From Planctomycetota bacterium (lineage in GTDB: Bacteria > Planctomycetota > Phycisphaerae > UBA1845 > PWPN01), in contig JAKLEZ010000003.1 of assembly GCA_022711465.1 (NCBI GenBank), positions 248,001 through 312,000 of the forward strand: a stretch of DNA of 64,000 nucleotides, read 5' to 3'. Each line of letters opens with the position of its first letter. Positions within the stretch are counted from its first letter, which is position 1. The notes under the pieces are model-generated. The model had not been told where the DNA came from, searched no databases, and was given only the letters and a program-made list of their open reading frames with translations. Below, in pieces: positions 27,863 to 35,754 of this stretch. A program made the translations under genes and the position numbers.

Positions 27863-27872
27863 AACACCGGTG
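27863..27872. promoter_or_regulatory. Palindrome ACACCGGTGT upstream of module copy 2
   Basis: Perfect 10-base palindrome in the same relative place as CACCGGTG at 25466-25473. It is followed by a small inverted repeat GTGTC-TCG-GACAC. Candidate operator shared by the two modules. Confidence 0.35.
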
Positions 27873-27982
27873 TCTCGGACACCACGAGGACGACGAAACC
27901 GCGGGAAGGTCTTCGATCGTCTCTCGGACCCGGCGTAAAGAGGCGTTGACGGGGCGACGAGCATTATTGGGAGGGAGTGAAC

Positions 27983-28651
27983 ATGGCGAGGAAGAAGACA
28001 AGTGGCTTCCGGTCGAAAAGTAGATCGCTTTTGTCCGGTCTTGCGTTGGTGGCGGCCTTCTGGCCAGCACCCAGCCTGCTCTCCCTGACACAGTTCACCG
28101 AATCCGTAACCCGCGTGGAGGAGGACTGGGTCCTGGTGCTCAACGAGCCCGACGATGCCATCACCTCGCCCCAGTTCCACACGGTCATGTCGCCGACGGG
28201 CAACATGGACAGTTCCTACGCCCAGGTTCTGTGGAACTACCGGGAAGTCCCCGAGTTCGCCGCCGGCGGCCTCCAGCTCCAGGGCTGGAACGGCGAGCAG
28301 ATGGTCAACAGCAAGACTGCCCGTATCATCCCGCTAAGCACGACCGCCGAGACCATTCGATGGACGCAGGTCCTCGAAGTCGTCGAAGGGGAGTTGTTCT
28401 TCGACATCGTCAACGGCCAGTCGACCACCTGGGGCTCGTTCGGCAAGGACATGCGTCTCCAACAGTCGAGCACGACCTCCAACTTGAACGCCTACAACAC
28501 CCAGGTCTCGGTAGACAACTCCTGTGTAACCTACGGCAGCAACCGCGTGACCCAGCTGGTGATCATCGAGGTGCGCTGGTACGGAGAGAGCGGTCTGCTC
28601 TACACCGACAGCACGCCCAGGGTCATTTCCGCCGTGTCCGAGGTCGAATGA
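27983..28651 (+). CDS. Exported protein of unknown function, module copy 2
   Basis: 222 residues from ATG 27983, preceded by GGGAGGGA as in copy 1 (a GTG two codons upstream is also in frame). The signal peptide has diverged (LLSGLALVAAFWPAPSLLS), but from residue 43 on the protein is almost the same as copy 1, including EDWVLVLNEPDD, GWNGEQMVNSK and the conserved Cys in NSCVTYG. Stronger conservation of the mature part than of the signal sequence implies a selected extracytoplasmic function. Family not recognised. Confidence 0.75.
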   Translation: MARKKTSGFRSKSRSLLSGLALVAAFWPAPSLLSLTQFTESVTRVEEDWVLVLNEPDDAITSPQFHTVMSPTGNMDSSYAQVLWNYREVPEFAAGGLQLQGWNGEQMVNSKTARIIPLSTTAETIRWTQVLEVVEGELFFDIVNGQSTTWGSFGKDMRLQQSSTTSNLNAYNTQVSVDNSCVTYGSNRVTQLVIIEVRWYGESGLLYTDSTPRVISAVSEVE

Positions 28652-28730
28652 GTGGTCATGGAACTGTCACCGGAGTCCCCTATCAGTCGGTAGGGACCGC
28701 ATGATCGAAGGAAGCAAGGAGACGCCGAAC

Positions 28731-29900
28731 ATGAAACCCCCGTCGCCAACCACCGGTTGTCGGACTTCCCGCCGCGGAACGGCCGTCGTCCTCACCGCGA
28801 TCAGCATGACCGTCCTGGTGGGCTTCGCCGCCCTGGCCGTGGACATGGGCATCCTCTACAACGTCAAGGCCGAGCTCCAGCGCACTGCGGACTCCGCCGC
28901 CATGGCCGCCGCCTGGCAGCTCCTCGATCCGGAGAGGCTCATGGGCCTGCCGGACATGTCCGAGGAGATCAGCGCCGCGATCGGCGAGGCCAGCGCCTAC
29001 GCGACCCGGAACAAGGTGGCAGGGGAAGCCCCGAGTCTGCGGACTGCGGATGTGGTAGTGGGGTACATCAGCAACCCCAACAACCTCGCCGAGGAAATCA
29101 CGACCGGAGATCCGAGCACCTACAACTCGGTGCAGGTCATCGTTCGCCGGGACTCCCTTCAGAACGGCCCTATCCCGCTTCTCTTTGGGCGGATCTTCGG
29201 CCTGACCAGTGCCGACGTCAGCGCCAAGGCCACGGCGGTGTTCAAAGACGGCGTGATCGGCTTCCGGACCACCGGTCCGACCGACACCGTCGACATGCTG
29301 CCCTTTGCCCTGCACATCGACTCCTGGAACGACATGCGGCACCCGGCGCACGGGCCCATCGTCGACAACTATTCGTACGACAAGGCCACCCAAACGGTGA
29401 CGGCTGGTTCTGACGGTATTTCGGAATTCAACCTGTACCCCGGGGCGGGTGTCGACCAGCTCCCGCCGGGCAACTTCGGGACGGTCGACCTGGGTGCGCC
29501 CACCAACGCCACCACCGCGATCGCCAGACAGATCGTCTATGGACTCAACGAAACCGACCTGGCCTACTTCGGCGGCGAGATCAAGCTCGGTGCCGACGGC
29601 ACGTTGCTGCTCAACGGAGACACCGGCCTGAGCGCAGGCTTCAGCGATGAACTCGCCGCGATCGTTGGCAAGCAGCGAATCATCCCGATCTTCTCGCGCG
29701 TGGACGGCTACGGCGAAAACGCGATGTTCACCATCATGGGATTCGGCGGCATCCGAATCCTCAACGTCAAACTGACCGGGGCAATGAACAAGAAGCAGGT
29801 CATCATTCAGCCGGAGTATTTCGTCGAGAACGGGGCCATCGCGGCTACCGGCTCGGGGACCAATTACTTCGTCTACCAGCCTGTACGCCTCGTACGCTAG
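28731..29900 (+). CDS. TadE/TadG-like membrane-anchored protein, module copy 2
   Basis: 389 residues from ATG 28731, with AAGGAG 9 bases upstream. Same layout as copy 1: basic head (SRRGTAVVLTAISM), a single transmembrane helix (LVGFAALAVDMGILYNV), AELQRTADSAAMAAAW and a long outer domain. The region around residues 190-240 differs most from copy 1 (LHIDSWNDMRHPAHG against LHRSVWYQLMARTTG), while the C-terminal half (LTGAMNKKQVIIQPEYF, GSGTNYFVYQPVRLVR) is well conserved. Local divergence in one loop suggests different partners or ligands for the two copies. Confidence 0.8.
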   Translation: MKPPSPTTGCRTSRRGTAVVLTAISMTVLVGFAALAVDMGILYNVKAELQRTADSAAMAAAWQLLDPERLMGLPDMSEEISAAIGEASAYATRNKVAGEAPSLRTADVVVGYISNPNNLAEEITTGDPSTYNSVQVIVRRDSLQNGPIPLLFGRIFGLTSADVSAKATAVFKDGVIGFRTTGPTDTVDMLPFALHIDSWNDMRHPAHGPIVDNYSYDKATQTVTAGSDGISEFNLYPGAGVDQLPPGNFGTVDLGAPTNATTAIARQIVYGLNETDLAYFGGEIKLGADGTLLLNGDTGLSAGFSDELAAIVGKQRIIPIFSRVDGYGENAMFTIMGFGGIRILNVKLTGAMNKKQVIIQPEYFVENGAIAATGSGTNYFVYQPVRLVR

Positions 29901-30270
29901 GCGGACGCGGTAGACTCATCGTATCCTGACGCTCCACACACATGGCCTAATGGCACCAGGCGCGCCCTGCGTCTGGTGCCATGCCATTTCAGGCTCCGGC
30001 ACCGGACCACAAGACCCTGCTCGGGGCCCCCACCGAGCCGGGCGGCAGGGAGATCAACGCCCCATGAAGACACCCGCGGCCGTGCTGACCGGCCCCCTGC
30101 ATGCGCGGCCATCTGCACCGCGGTCGCGATCAGGATTTCTCTCATCAGGATCAGCCCGCCGCGCGCTTCTCTTCGGCGGTCTCTGGTGGGTGAATGGGGC
30201 CCTGATAGAATAGCCCGGTCCCGCCTTGCACTGCCGGGACGCCGACCTCGCCGAGCCTGAGGAGCAGCCC
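29901..30270. other. Intergenic region after module copy 2
   Basis: About 370 bases. It begins with the copy-2 hairpin (29950-29982); the rest shows no gene with credible coding character. A TAGAAT hexamer at 30206-30211 could be a -10 box for the URO-D-like gene but has no good -35 partner. Confidence 0.45.
29950..29982 (+). terminator. 15-bp hairpin after module copy 2
   Basis: Arms ATGGCACCAGGCGCG and TGCGTCTGGTGCCAT around CCC. Compared with copy 1, a G-C pair has become A-T by changes on both arms, and two other positions are now G-U pairs. All 15 pairs survive, so the structure is selected at the RNA level. No U-run follows. Confidence 0.7.
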
Positions 30271-31404
30271 ATGACCGCACCGGCTTCGATCGAGCCTTTG
30301 CCCGAATCGCAAGGATGGACCGCCGTTCTCGAGCAAGTCTCCTCCCGACCGCTCGAGTTCTGCCCCGACTTTCCCGACATCGCCCGACGGTTCGAGGCCT
30401 GGTGGGCTCATGATGCGATCGACCGCCCGATCTTCATAGCCACCGCCAACACCAACCCCGCCCGGCCGATCAACCGCCGACTGGAGCTGCTCGGTCAGCC
30501 GGAGGCCTGGCTCGAAGCCAAGCTGGCCGACCTTCGCCAGCTGCACCGCTTGGGCGATGCCTTGCCCCACATCCGCGTCGACTTCGGACCGGTACTCCTC
30601 GGAGCCCTGTTCGGCGGCCGACTCGAGTTCGGCTCGGACACCGCCTGGACCCATGCCTTCATCGACGACGACTGGTCCAACGAGCCCGACTGGACCGTCC
30701 GCTACGATAATCCCTGGTACCAGCTGCTGGGGAAGCTGGTGGAGCTGGTGAGTGCCGATGCCGCGGGACGCTACCTCGTCTGCACGCCCGACCTGGGCGG
30801 CTCGGCGGATGTGCTGCTCAACCTCCGCGGCGCGACCGGTCTGTGCCTGGACGTCATCGACCGGCCCGAGCGCCTTGGTGCCGCCATCAACCGGATCTAC
30901 CCCGCCTGGCGCCAGGTCTTTGCCGATCTGTACCGGGGCGCGACCCGACGCGGGGCCGGCCTGATTCACTGGCTCGGGTTGTGGTCCGACCGCCCGTACG
31001 TGATCCCCGCCTGCGATTTCAACGCCATGATCAGCCCGCGGCAGTTCCGGGGCCTTTGCCTGCCGGACATCGCCCGCCAGGCAGCCACCGTGGGGCGGGC
31101 GGTCTTCCACCTCGACGGCCCCGACGCCGCCCGGCACATCGACGATCTCCTCGAGGTGCCGGGCATCCAGGCCATCCAGTTCACGCCCGGCGCGGGCACA
31201 CCCTCGGCCATACCGTGGCTTCCCATGTTCCAGAAGATCCAGGCCCGCGGGCGTTCGCTGCTGATATTCTGCCCGCCCGGCGAGATTCTCGAAGTCTGCC
31301 GCGGGCTCCGCTGGGAAGGACTGGCGATCCTGTTGGAAGCCCCGCTGACGCCGCCCCAACTCGATGATCTCCTCACCCACACCCGCCGGAGGCTCACGAA
31401 ATGA
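30271..31404 (+). CDS. Uroporphyrinogen decarboxylase-superfamily protein
   Basis: 377 residues, from ATG 30271 behind GAGGAG. The TIM-barrel pattern of URO-D and corrinoid methyltransferases is visible: an N-terminal ARRFEAWWAHDAIDRPIFI, LPHIRVDFGPVLLGALFGG, YLVCTPDLGGSADVLLNLRG, GRAVFHLDGPDAARHIDDLL with a His-x-Asp, and GIQAIQFTPGAG. True HemE residues (such as the N-terminal FRQAGR-type Arg motif) are not seen, so haem synthesis is unlikely. Relatives of this type in anaerobes and planctomycetes are mostly uncharacterised. It stands alone between the duplicated modules and convergent dapA. Confidence 0.6.
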   Translation: MTAPASIEPLPESQGWTAVLEQVSSRPLEFCPDFPDIARRFEAWWAHDAIDRPIFIATANTNPARPINRRLELLGQPEAWLEAKLADLRQLHRLGDALPHIRVDFGPVLLGALFGGRLEFGSDTAWTHAFIDDDWSNEPDWTVRYDNPWYQLLGKLVELVSADAAGRYLVCTPDLGGSADVLLNLRGATGLCLDVIDRPERLGAAINRIYPAWRQVFADLYRGATRRGAGLIHWLGLWSDRPYVIPACDFNAMISPRQFRGLCLPDIARQAATVGRAVFHLDGPDAARHIDDLLEVPGIQAIQFTPGAGTPSAIPWLPMFQKIQARGRSLLIFCPPGEILEVCRGLRWEGLAILLEAPLTPPQLDDLLTHTRRRLTK

Positions 31405-31465
31405 GCCCGGCGAGGTGTCCTCTTTCGTCGAACCGGGCACCGATCGCGTTGGTCCCGGGAGCGGC

Positions 31466-32335
31466 CTACAGGCCGTACTCGGCTAGGGCCGCCGCGAGCT
31501 TCTCGCGGTTGGCCGGGGCCATCTTGGTCAGCGGGAGGCGCATTTCGTCGGAAATCATGCCCTTGATGGCCATGGCCGTCTTGATTGGGATCGGGTTGAC
31601 CTCGAGAGTGAGCAGGCCCTTGGCCAGCCTGAACATCTTATGATGCCAGCGGCGAGCGGTCTCCCAGTCGCCGCGGAGGGCGGCGTGGGTCAAGGCCTTG
31701 ACGTCCTTGGGAACGACGTTGGCCAGGACGCTGACCACACCCACTCCGCCGATGGCCATCAGCGGCAGGGTCATCGAGTCGTCACCGCTGAGGACGGCAA
31801 TGTCGCTCTTACCCATGAGGTCGCTGGCCGAGTCCATGGCACCGGTCGCGTGCTTGACGGCGACGATGTTGGGGAAGTCCTTTCGCAGCCGGGCGATGGT
31901 GTCTGCCGCGATCTCGACGCCGCAGCGGCCGGGGATGTTGTACAGCACATGGGGGAAGTCGACCGCCTTGGCGATGGCGGCGAAGTGCTGATAGAGACCC
32001 TCCTGGGTCGGCTTGTTGTAGTAGGGGGCGACCTGGAGTGAGCCGTCGGCGCCGTTCCTCCTGGCCTCGAGGGTCATCTCGATGGCCTCGGCCGTGCTGT
32101 TGGAGCCGGTTCCGCCGAGGACAGGAATGCGGCCCTTGGCCCGCTTGGCCACCTTGGCGATGACTTCGTTGTTCTCCTCGTGGGTCAGCGTCGGGCTCTC
32201 GCCGGTCGTACCGCAGGGTACGAGCACGTCGGTGCCGGCGTCCACGTGAAAGTCCACCAGGGCGTCCAGGGCCTTCCAGTCCACGCTGCCGTTTCGGAAC
32301 GGCGTCACCAGGGCAACCATGCTTCCTTTGAACAC
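31466..32335 (-). CDS. dapA: 4-hydroxy-tetrahydrodipicolinate synthase
   Basis: 289 residues; condenses pyruvate with aspartate semialdehyde in the diaminopimelate/lysine pathway. I chose the GTG at 32335, because it gives the family N-terminus FKGSMVALVTPF and has AAGGA 8 bases upstream. An upstream ATG-like start (32377) would add residues without homology. Motifs: LVPCGTTGESPTL (pyruvate-binding GTTGE), YNIPGRCGVEI (catalytic Tyr) and NIVAVKHATGAMD (Schiff-base Lys). It lies 190 bases after pdxJ on the same strand. Confidence 0.96.
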   Translation of the reverse strand: MFKGSMVALVTPFRNGSVDWKALDALVDFHVDAGTDVLVPCGTTGESPTLTHEENNEVIAKVAKRAKGRIPVLGGTGSNSTAEAIEMTLEARRNGADGSLQVAPYYNKPTQEGLYQHFAAIAKAVDFPHVLYNIPGRCGVEIAADTIARLRKDFPNIVAVKHATGAMDSASDLMGKSDIAVLSGDDSMTLPLMAIGGVGVVSVLANVVPKDVKALTHAALRGDWETARRWHHKMFRLAKGLLTLEVNPIPIKTAMAIKGMISDEMRLPLTKMAPANREKLAAALAEYGL

Positions 32336-32525
32336 GATCCGATTCCTTACGTTAGAGACATCCCGGGACCGCTTCACCGGCCCGCGCCGGCCTCTCCCAC
32401 GTGCTCACGCACCGAGATCCTGCTGACAACCGATGAGCGTCCCCGGAAAACAAGCGGTGGCGGGAATCGGCGACGCGAGGCACGACAGAAAGAGTTTGTA
32501 CCGAATCGGGGCAGAAAGATCAATC

Positions 32526-33245
32526 TCAGTCATCGCCGATGAGGGCTTTCATTTCCCGTACGGCCTTGCGGAGCCCGACGAAGACCGCCCGGGCGATGAT
32601 CGAGTGGCCGATGTTGAACTCCTCGAAACCCATCAGTGCGGCCACCGGCTTGATGTTCGTGTAGGTCAGGCCGTGGCCGCCGTGAACGAGGATGCCTCGG
32701 GAGTGGCCGACCTCGATGGCCGTGTCCAGGTGTTTCAGGGCGGCGCGCATGGCTCGGGGGCCCTTGGCGTGGGCATACTCGCCGGTCCAGAGTTCGACCG
32801 CGTCGCAGCTGGCGTCGGCCGCGGCCTGGACCTGGTCGGGGATCGGCTCGATGAAGGCGCTGACCTCAATGCCCTTGCCGCGCAGGGCCTCGACCACCGG
32901 CCGAACCCGCCTGGCCAGCCGGACGACGTCCAGCCCGCCCTCGGTGGTCAATTCCTCGCGCCGCTCGGGGACCAGGGTGCACTGGTCGGGCTCGAGCTGC
33001 CGGGCGATGGCCACGATCGCCCGGTTGATGGACATCTCCATGTTGAGCTTGCAGGTGACGGTCTCCTTGAGCAGGCGGGCGTCGCGGTCGTTGATGTGCC
33101 GCCGGTCCTCACGGAGATGGAAGGTAATGCCGTCGGCGCCGCCGAGCTGGGCCTCGGCCGCCGCCCAGACCGGGTCGGGCTCGTACGTGCGGCGGGCCTG
33201 GCGAACCGTGGCCACATGATCGATATTCACACCCAGTCGCGGCAT
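32526..33245 (-). CDS. pdxJ: Pyridoxine 5'-phosphate synthase
   Basis: 239 residues; joins 3-amino-1-hydroxyacetone phosphate and deoxyxylulose phosphate to make pyridoxine 5'-phosphate (DXP-dependent vitamin B6 route). Family motifs are intact: LGVNIDHVATVRQARRT, ITFHLREDRRHINDRD, CKLNMEMS, VSAFIEPIPDQVQAA and VHGGHGLTYTN, FNIGHSIIARAVFVGL. The ATG at 33245 gives the normal start (MPRLGVNIDHV); an in-frame ATG at 33260 with a GAGGAG site 12 bases upstream is an alternative. A promoter is proposed at 33324-33351. Confidence 0.96.
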   Translation of the reverse strand: MPRLGVNIDHVATVRQARRTYEPDPVWAAAEAQLGGADGITFHLREDRRHINDRDARLLKETVTCKLNMEMSINRAIVAIARQLEPDQCTLVPERREELTTEGGLDVVRLARRVRPVVEALRGKGIEVSAFIEPIPDQVQAAADASCDAVELWTGEYAHAKGPRAMRAALKHLDTAIEVGHSRGILVHGGHGLTYTNIKPVAALMGFEEFNIGHSIIARAVFVGLRKAVREMKALIGDD

Positions 33246-33567
33246 GGCAGGCCATCCCATCGCAAGAGAACACTCCTCGGAGCGGCTCATGCCGAGCCGG
33301 GAGACCATCCGACGAGCAGCGTCATTATATGCCGCCCCGCCGGGCCGTAAACCGCCCCGCCGGGACCGCCGGCACGGCGGATGCCCACGGCAACCAGGAG
33401 TTTTCAGGAGGTAGACGAGCTGGGCCGGGGGGATCTGGACACCGGCAACGAGTGATCCGATGATGATGGCCTGCACGCCTCCGGGATCGCCTGGAGCCAC
33501 GGCGCCTCGCCGGGGTTCGCCTGGTCGCGTGTATTGAGATCCAAGGTCGTCCTTCAAGGGGCCTGGT
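33246..33567. other. Divergent intergenic region pdxJ / zinc-ribbon gene
   Basis: About 320 bases. It holds the pdxJ promoter (33324-33351) and a direct repeat CCGCCCCGCCGGG at 33332-33344 and 33352-33364, 20 bases apart, overlapping the spacer and -35 of that promoter. This spacing puts both repeats on one DNA face and could be a regulator site. No gene seen. Confidence 0.45.
33324..33351 (-). promoter_or_regulatory. Promoter for pdxJ
   Basis: On the minus strand TTTACG (33346-33351), 16-base spacer, TATAAT (33324-33329, perfect -10). Predicted start of transcription near 33316, about 70 bases before the pdxJ ATG. Confidence 0.5.
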
Positions 33568-34590
33568 ATGGCCATGGTCAACGCCGAGTTGCGGTGCGCC
33601 GGTTGCGGCGAGACGCTGGCGGGATTGTCACTCGATGCCCGCTGCGGGAGGTGCGGCTTGCCGGCGAGCCGTTCGCTCGACGTCGCCGCCCTCGATCCGG
33701 TGACGGGAACGGTCAACACCAGCGTGGCCTGCGTCGCGTGCGGCTACAACCTACGAACCCTGGCCCTGGATTCCGTCTGCCCGGAGTGCGCCGCCCCGGT
33801 CTGGAAGTCCCTGCGCCGCGATGATCTCCGCTTCGCGGACGCCCGCTGGCTCCGGACCATCCGACTCGGCCTGAGCCTGGCGGCCACGGCGTGCGCCCTG
33901 TCCCTCATCCTTCTGCCGATACCGGTGTTGCTCGTGCGCCTCGGGGGTCCCACGGCGACAACATGGTACTACTGGACTGGCTGCACTTTTTTCGGGCCGT
34001 TAGCGAATTCGATCATCTGGTGTGTCGGCCTCCTGCTCGTCGCCACCCCCGAGCCAGCTCGGGAAGAAGACCCGCGAGGCCGGCGTCTGAAGCAGTGGAT
34101 CCGAATCCTGGGGATCCTCGCTCCGATCGCATGGCTAGTGAGCAAGGCCCTGAACCCGCTTCTCCTGCTCCTGAGCCAATGGCACAACCTGGGACCGGCA
34201 ATGTCCCCGGGTTCCGGCGTGAACGGGTGGTTACTGGCCTGCTCCCTCCTCTTCACGCCGCTGCGAATCGTCGGCGAGGTGGGAGCGCTGCTCCTGGGTG
34301 TCTATCTCCGCGACCTCGCCCGCCGGGAACGGGTTCGGACATGGCCTTTCACCCTCTTTGTCGCCGTCTCCGCACTGGGCGCGGCCGCGCACCTTCCGCT
34401 CGATCCGATCCTGTACCGCCATCTGTCGGCGGCCGGGCGGCTTGCACCGTCCGGCAATCCGTGGGACTACTGGCTGCTGATCACTTCGGGCAGCGCACAG
34501 CTCGCAATGCTCGCTTTCGGCATCATCAGCCTGGTCGTGCTGCTCATCGCCCGCCGGATGGTCTCGCGAGCCATCAGGCAACAGGAGTGA
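33568..34590 (+). CDS. Membrane protein with tandem zinc ribbons (planctomycete CGYNLR type)
   Basis: 340 residues. Two four-cysteine ribbons open the protein: CAGCGETLAGLSLDARCGRC (about 10-29) and CVACGYNLRTLALDSVCPEC (about 52-71). The second is the CGYNLR-(x)-CPEC signature seen very often in planctomycete membrane proteins. Six or so hydrophobic helices follow (for example LGLSLAATACALSLILLPIPVLLV and LGILAPIAWLVSKAL), with a final helix near 310-330. Function unknown. It is single, divergent from pdxJ and convergent with the isomerase gene. Confidence 0.75.
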   Translation: MAMVNAELRCAGCGETLAGLSLDARCGRCGLPASRSLDVAALDPVTGTVNTSVACVACGYNLRTLALDSVCPECAAPVWKSLRRDDLRFADARWLRTIRLGLSLAATACALSLILLPIPVLLVRLGGPTATTWYYWTGCTFFGPLANSIIWCVGLLLVATPEPAREEDPRGRRLKQWIRILGILAPIAWLVSKALNPLLLLLSQWHNLGPAMSPGSGVNGWLLACSLLFTPLRIVGEVGALLLGVYLRDLARRERVRTWPFTLFVAVSALGAAAHLPLDPILYRHLSAAGRLAPSGNPWDYWLLITSGSAQLAMLAFGIISLVVLLIARRMVSRAIRQQE

Positions 34591-34702
34591 GCCCTCCAGA
34601 GCCGGCCTGTCGGTCAGGCGGCGACAGAATGTAAGAAGGTTTTAGAGCCCTTTTCAGGGGAAGTAGCCCTGGCGTCTCGCCGGTGCCGGTTCAAGCGGCC
34701 TT

Positions 34703-34730
34703 CCTGTCTCACGGAATCTACGGAGACAGG
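34703..34730. terminator. Hairpin between convergent genes
   Basis: CCTGTCTC and GAGACAGG form a perfect 8-bp stem with a 12-base loop. It starts 3 bases beyond the stop of the minus-strand isomerase gene and 113 bases after the zinc-ribbon gene, so it could end transcription from either side. No U-run. Confidence 0.5.
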
Positions 34731-34733
34731 CTC

Positions 34734-35750
34734 CTATATGCGCTTCAGAGCCTTCTTGATCGCCTCGGACGTGCGACCGACCGCCTGATCGCGGGGCAGA
34801 TCGCGCAGCGAGGCGTCGAAGGGCTCGGCCGCCACCGGACCGTCGTAGCCCACCGCAAGGAGTGCCCCGAGGAAGGCACCGATGTCGATCACGCCGGTGG
34901 CCGCGGGCAGCGTGCGGCGGTTGTCCACCTGCTGATCAGTCGGAATGCCGGACGGGGCGTCGTTGAGGTGCACCGCCACGATGTCCGCATTGCCCAGGGC
35001 CTTGAGGTCGGCCGGTGTCTCACCGGCGGTGTACCAGTGCCAGCTGTCCAGCAGCAGGCCGACGTTCGAGCAGCGGGTCTCGGCGATCAGTTCGCGCATC
35101 TCCCGCAGGGTGTGGATGAACGGGAAGCGCGAGCGGCTCCAGCTGGTCCGCGGGCCGACGTACTCGAGACCGAAGCTGAGACCGCGGTCGCCGAGAATTC
35201 GGGCGATCTCCTGGACCCGACGGACGTGCCGCCGGAAATTCTCGAGATAGGTCAACTGCCTGTCCCCGGGCGTGATCCAGGTCCCCACACGCCTGGCTCC
35301 GGCACGTTGCAGGACGGCAGCCATCTCCGGCAGCTTGTCCAGCAGGCCCTTGAAGTCACCGTCCGAACGCCCAAACGGCGAGTCGATGCTGGTGGCACCC
35401 CAGACGAGGTTCCTGGCCGCCATACGGTCGCCCAACTGCTTGACGGCGTCCCCGGACATTGAGCCCAGCTCGCCGGCCACCGGCTCGATCGCCTCGAACC
35501 CGAACTGAACGGCCAGGTCGATCGATTCGCTGAGGTTGGCCCGAACGCCGATCAGGCCCGGGCTCAGGCAGACCTTGAACTTCCGATCCCCGGCCCCGGC
35601 GGCCTTGGCATCCCCCGCCGAGGTCCCGCCCGGCCTGCCGATACTCGCCGCGGTCGCCGTGCCGAAAGCCACGGCCGCCGAACCACGCAAGAACGCCCGA
35701 CGCGTGGAAGCCCCGATGAGCGGTAATCCCGATCTCGACGTCAGGTGCAT
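34734..35750 (-). CDS. Tat-exported sugar phosphate isomerase/epimerase-like protein
   Basis: 338 residues from ATG 35750, four bases after the stop of the SMP-30 gene. The N-terminus carries a twin-arginine signal (STRRAFLRGSAAVAFGTATAA). The xylose-isomerase-like TIM barrel follows: AVQFGFEAIEPVAGELGSM, RNLVWGATSIDSPFG, LSFGLEYVGPRTSW (Glu ligand), VGLLLDSWHWYTAGET (Asp and His ligands) and VGYDGPVAAEPFD (last Glu). It may isomerise or epimerise a keto-sugar in the periplasm. The neighbouring SMP-30 protein suggests sugar-lactone or sugar-acid metabolism. Confidence 0.82.
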   Translation of the reverse strand: MHLTSRSGLPLIGASTRRAFLRGSAAVAFGTATAASIGRPGGTSAGDAKAAGAGDRKFKVCLSPGLIGVRANLSESIDLAVQFGFEAIEPVAGELGSMSGDAVKQLGDRMAARNLVWGATSIDSPFGRSDGDFKGLLDKLPEMAAVLQRAGARRVGTWITPGDRQLTYLENFRRHVRRVQEIARILGDRGLSFGLEYVGPRTSWSRSRFPFIHTLREMRELIAETRCSNVGLLLDSWHWYTAGETPADLKALGNADIVAVHLNDAPSGIPTDQQVDNRRTLPAATGVIDIGAFLGALLAVGYDGPVAAEPFDASLRDLPRDQAVGRTSEAIKKALKRI

Positions 35751-35754
35751 GGTG

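Larger units (their letters stand above)
27502..27982. other. Spacer between the two duplicated modules
   Basis: About 480 bases with no intact gene. In order it holds the terminal hairpin of copy 1 (27558-27590), a second inverted repeat CGGCCACG-CCGC-CGTGGCCG (27619-27638), the decayed response-regulator tail (27703-27774) and the upstream region of copy 2 with its palindrome (27863-27872). Confidence 0.7.
27703..29982 (+). repeat. Segmental tandem duplication, copy 2
   Basis: Second copy of the unit at 25303-27590: regulator-tail remnant, upstream palindrome, exported protein, conserved spacer, TadE/TadG-like gene and terminal hairpin. Coding parts are far better conserved than the 5' flank, indicating an old duplication with both gene pairs under selection. 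Confidence 0.8.

Noticed and set aside
25303..29982. CRISPR or short tandem repeat array
   Set aside because: The repetition is a single 2.3-kb gene-bearing duplication, not short repeats with spacers.
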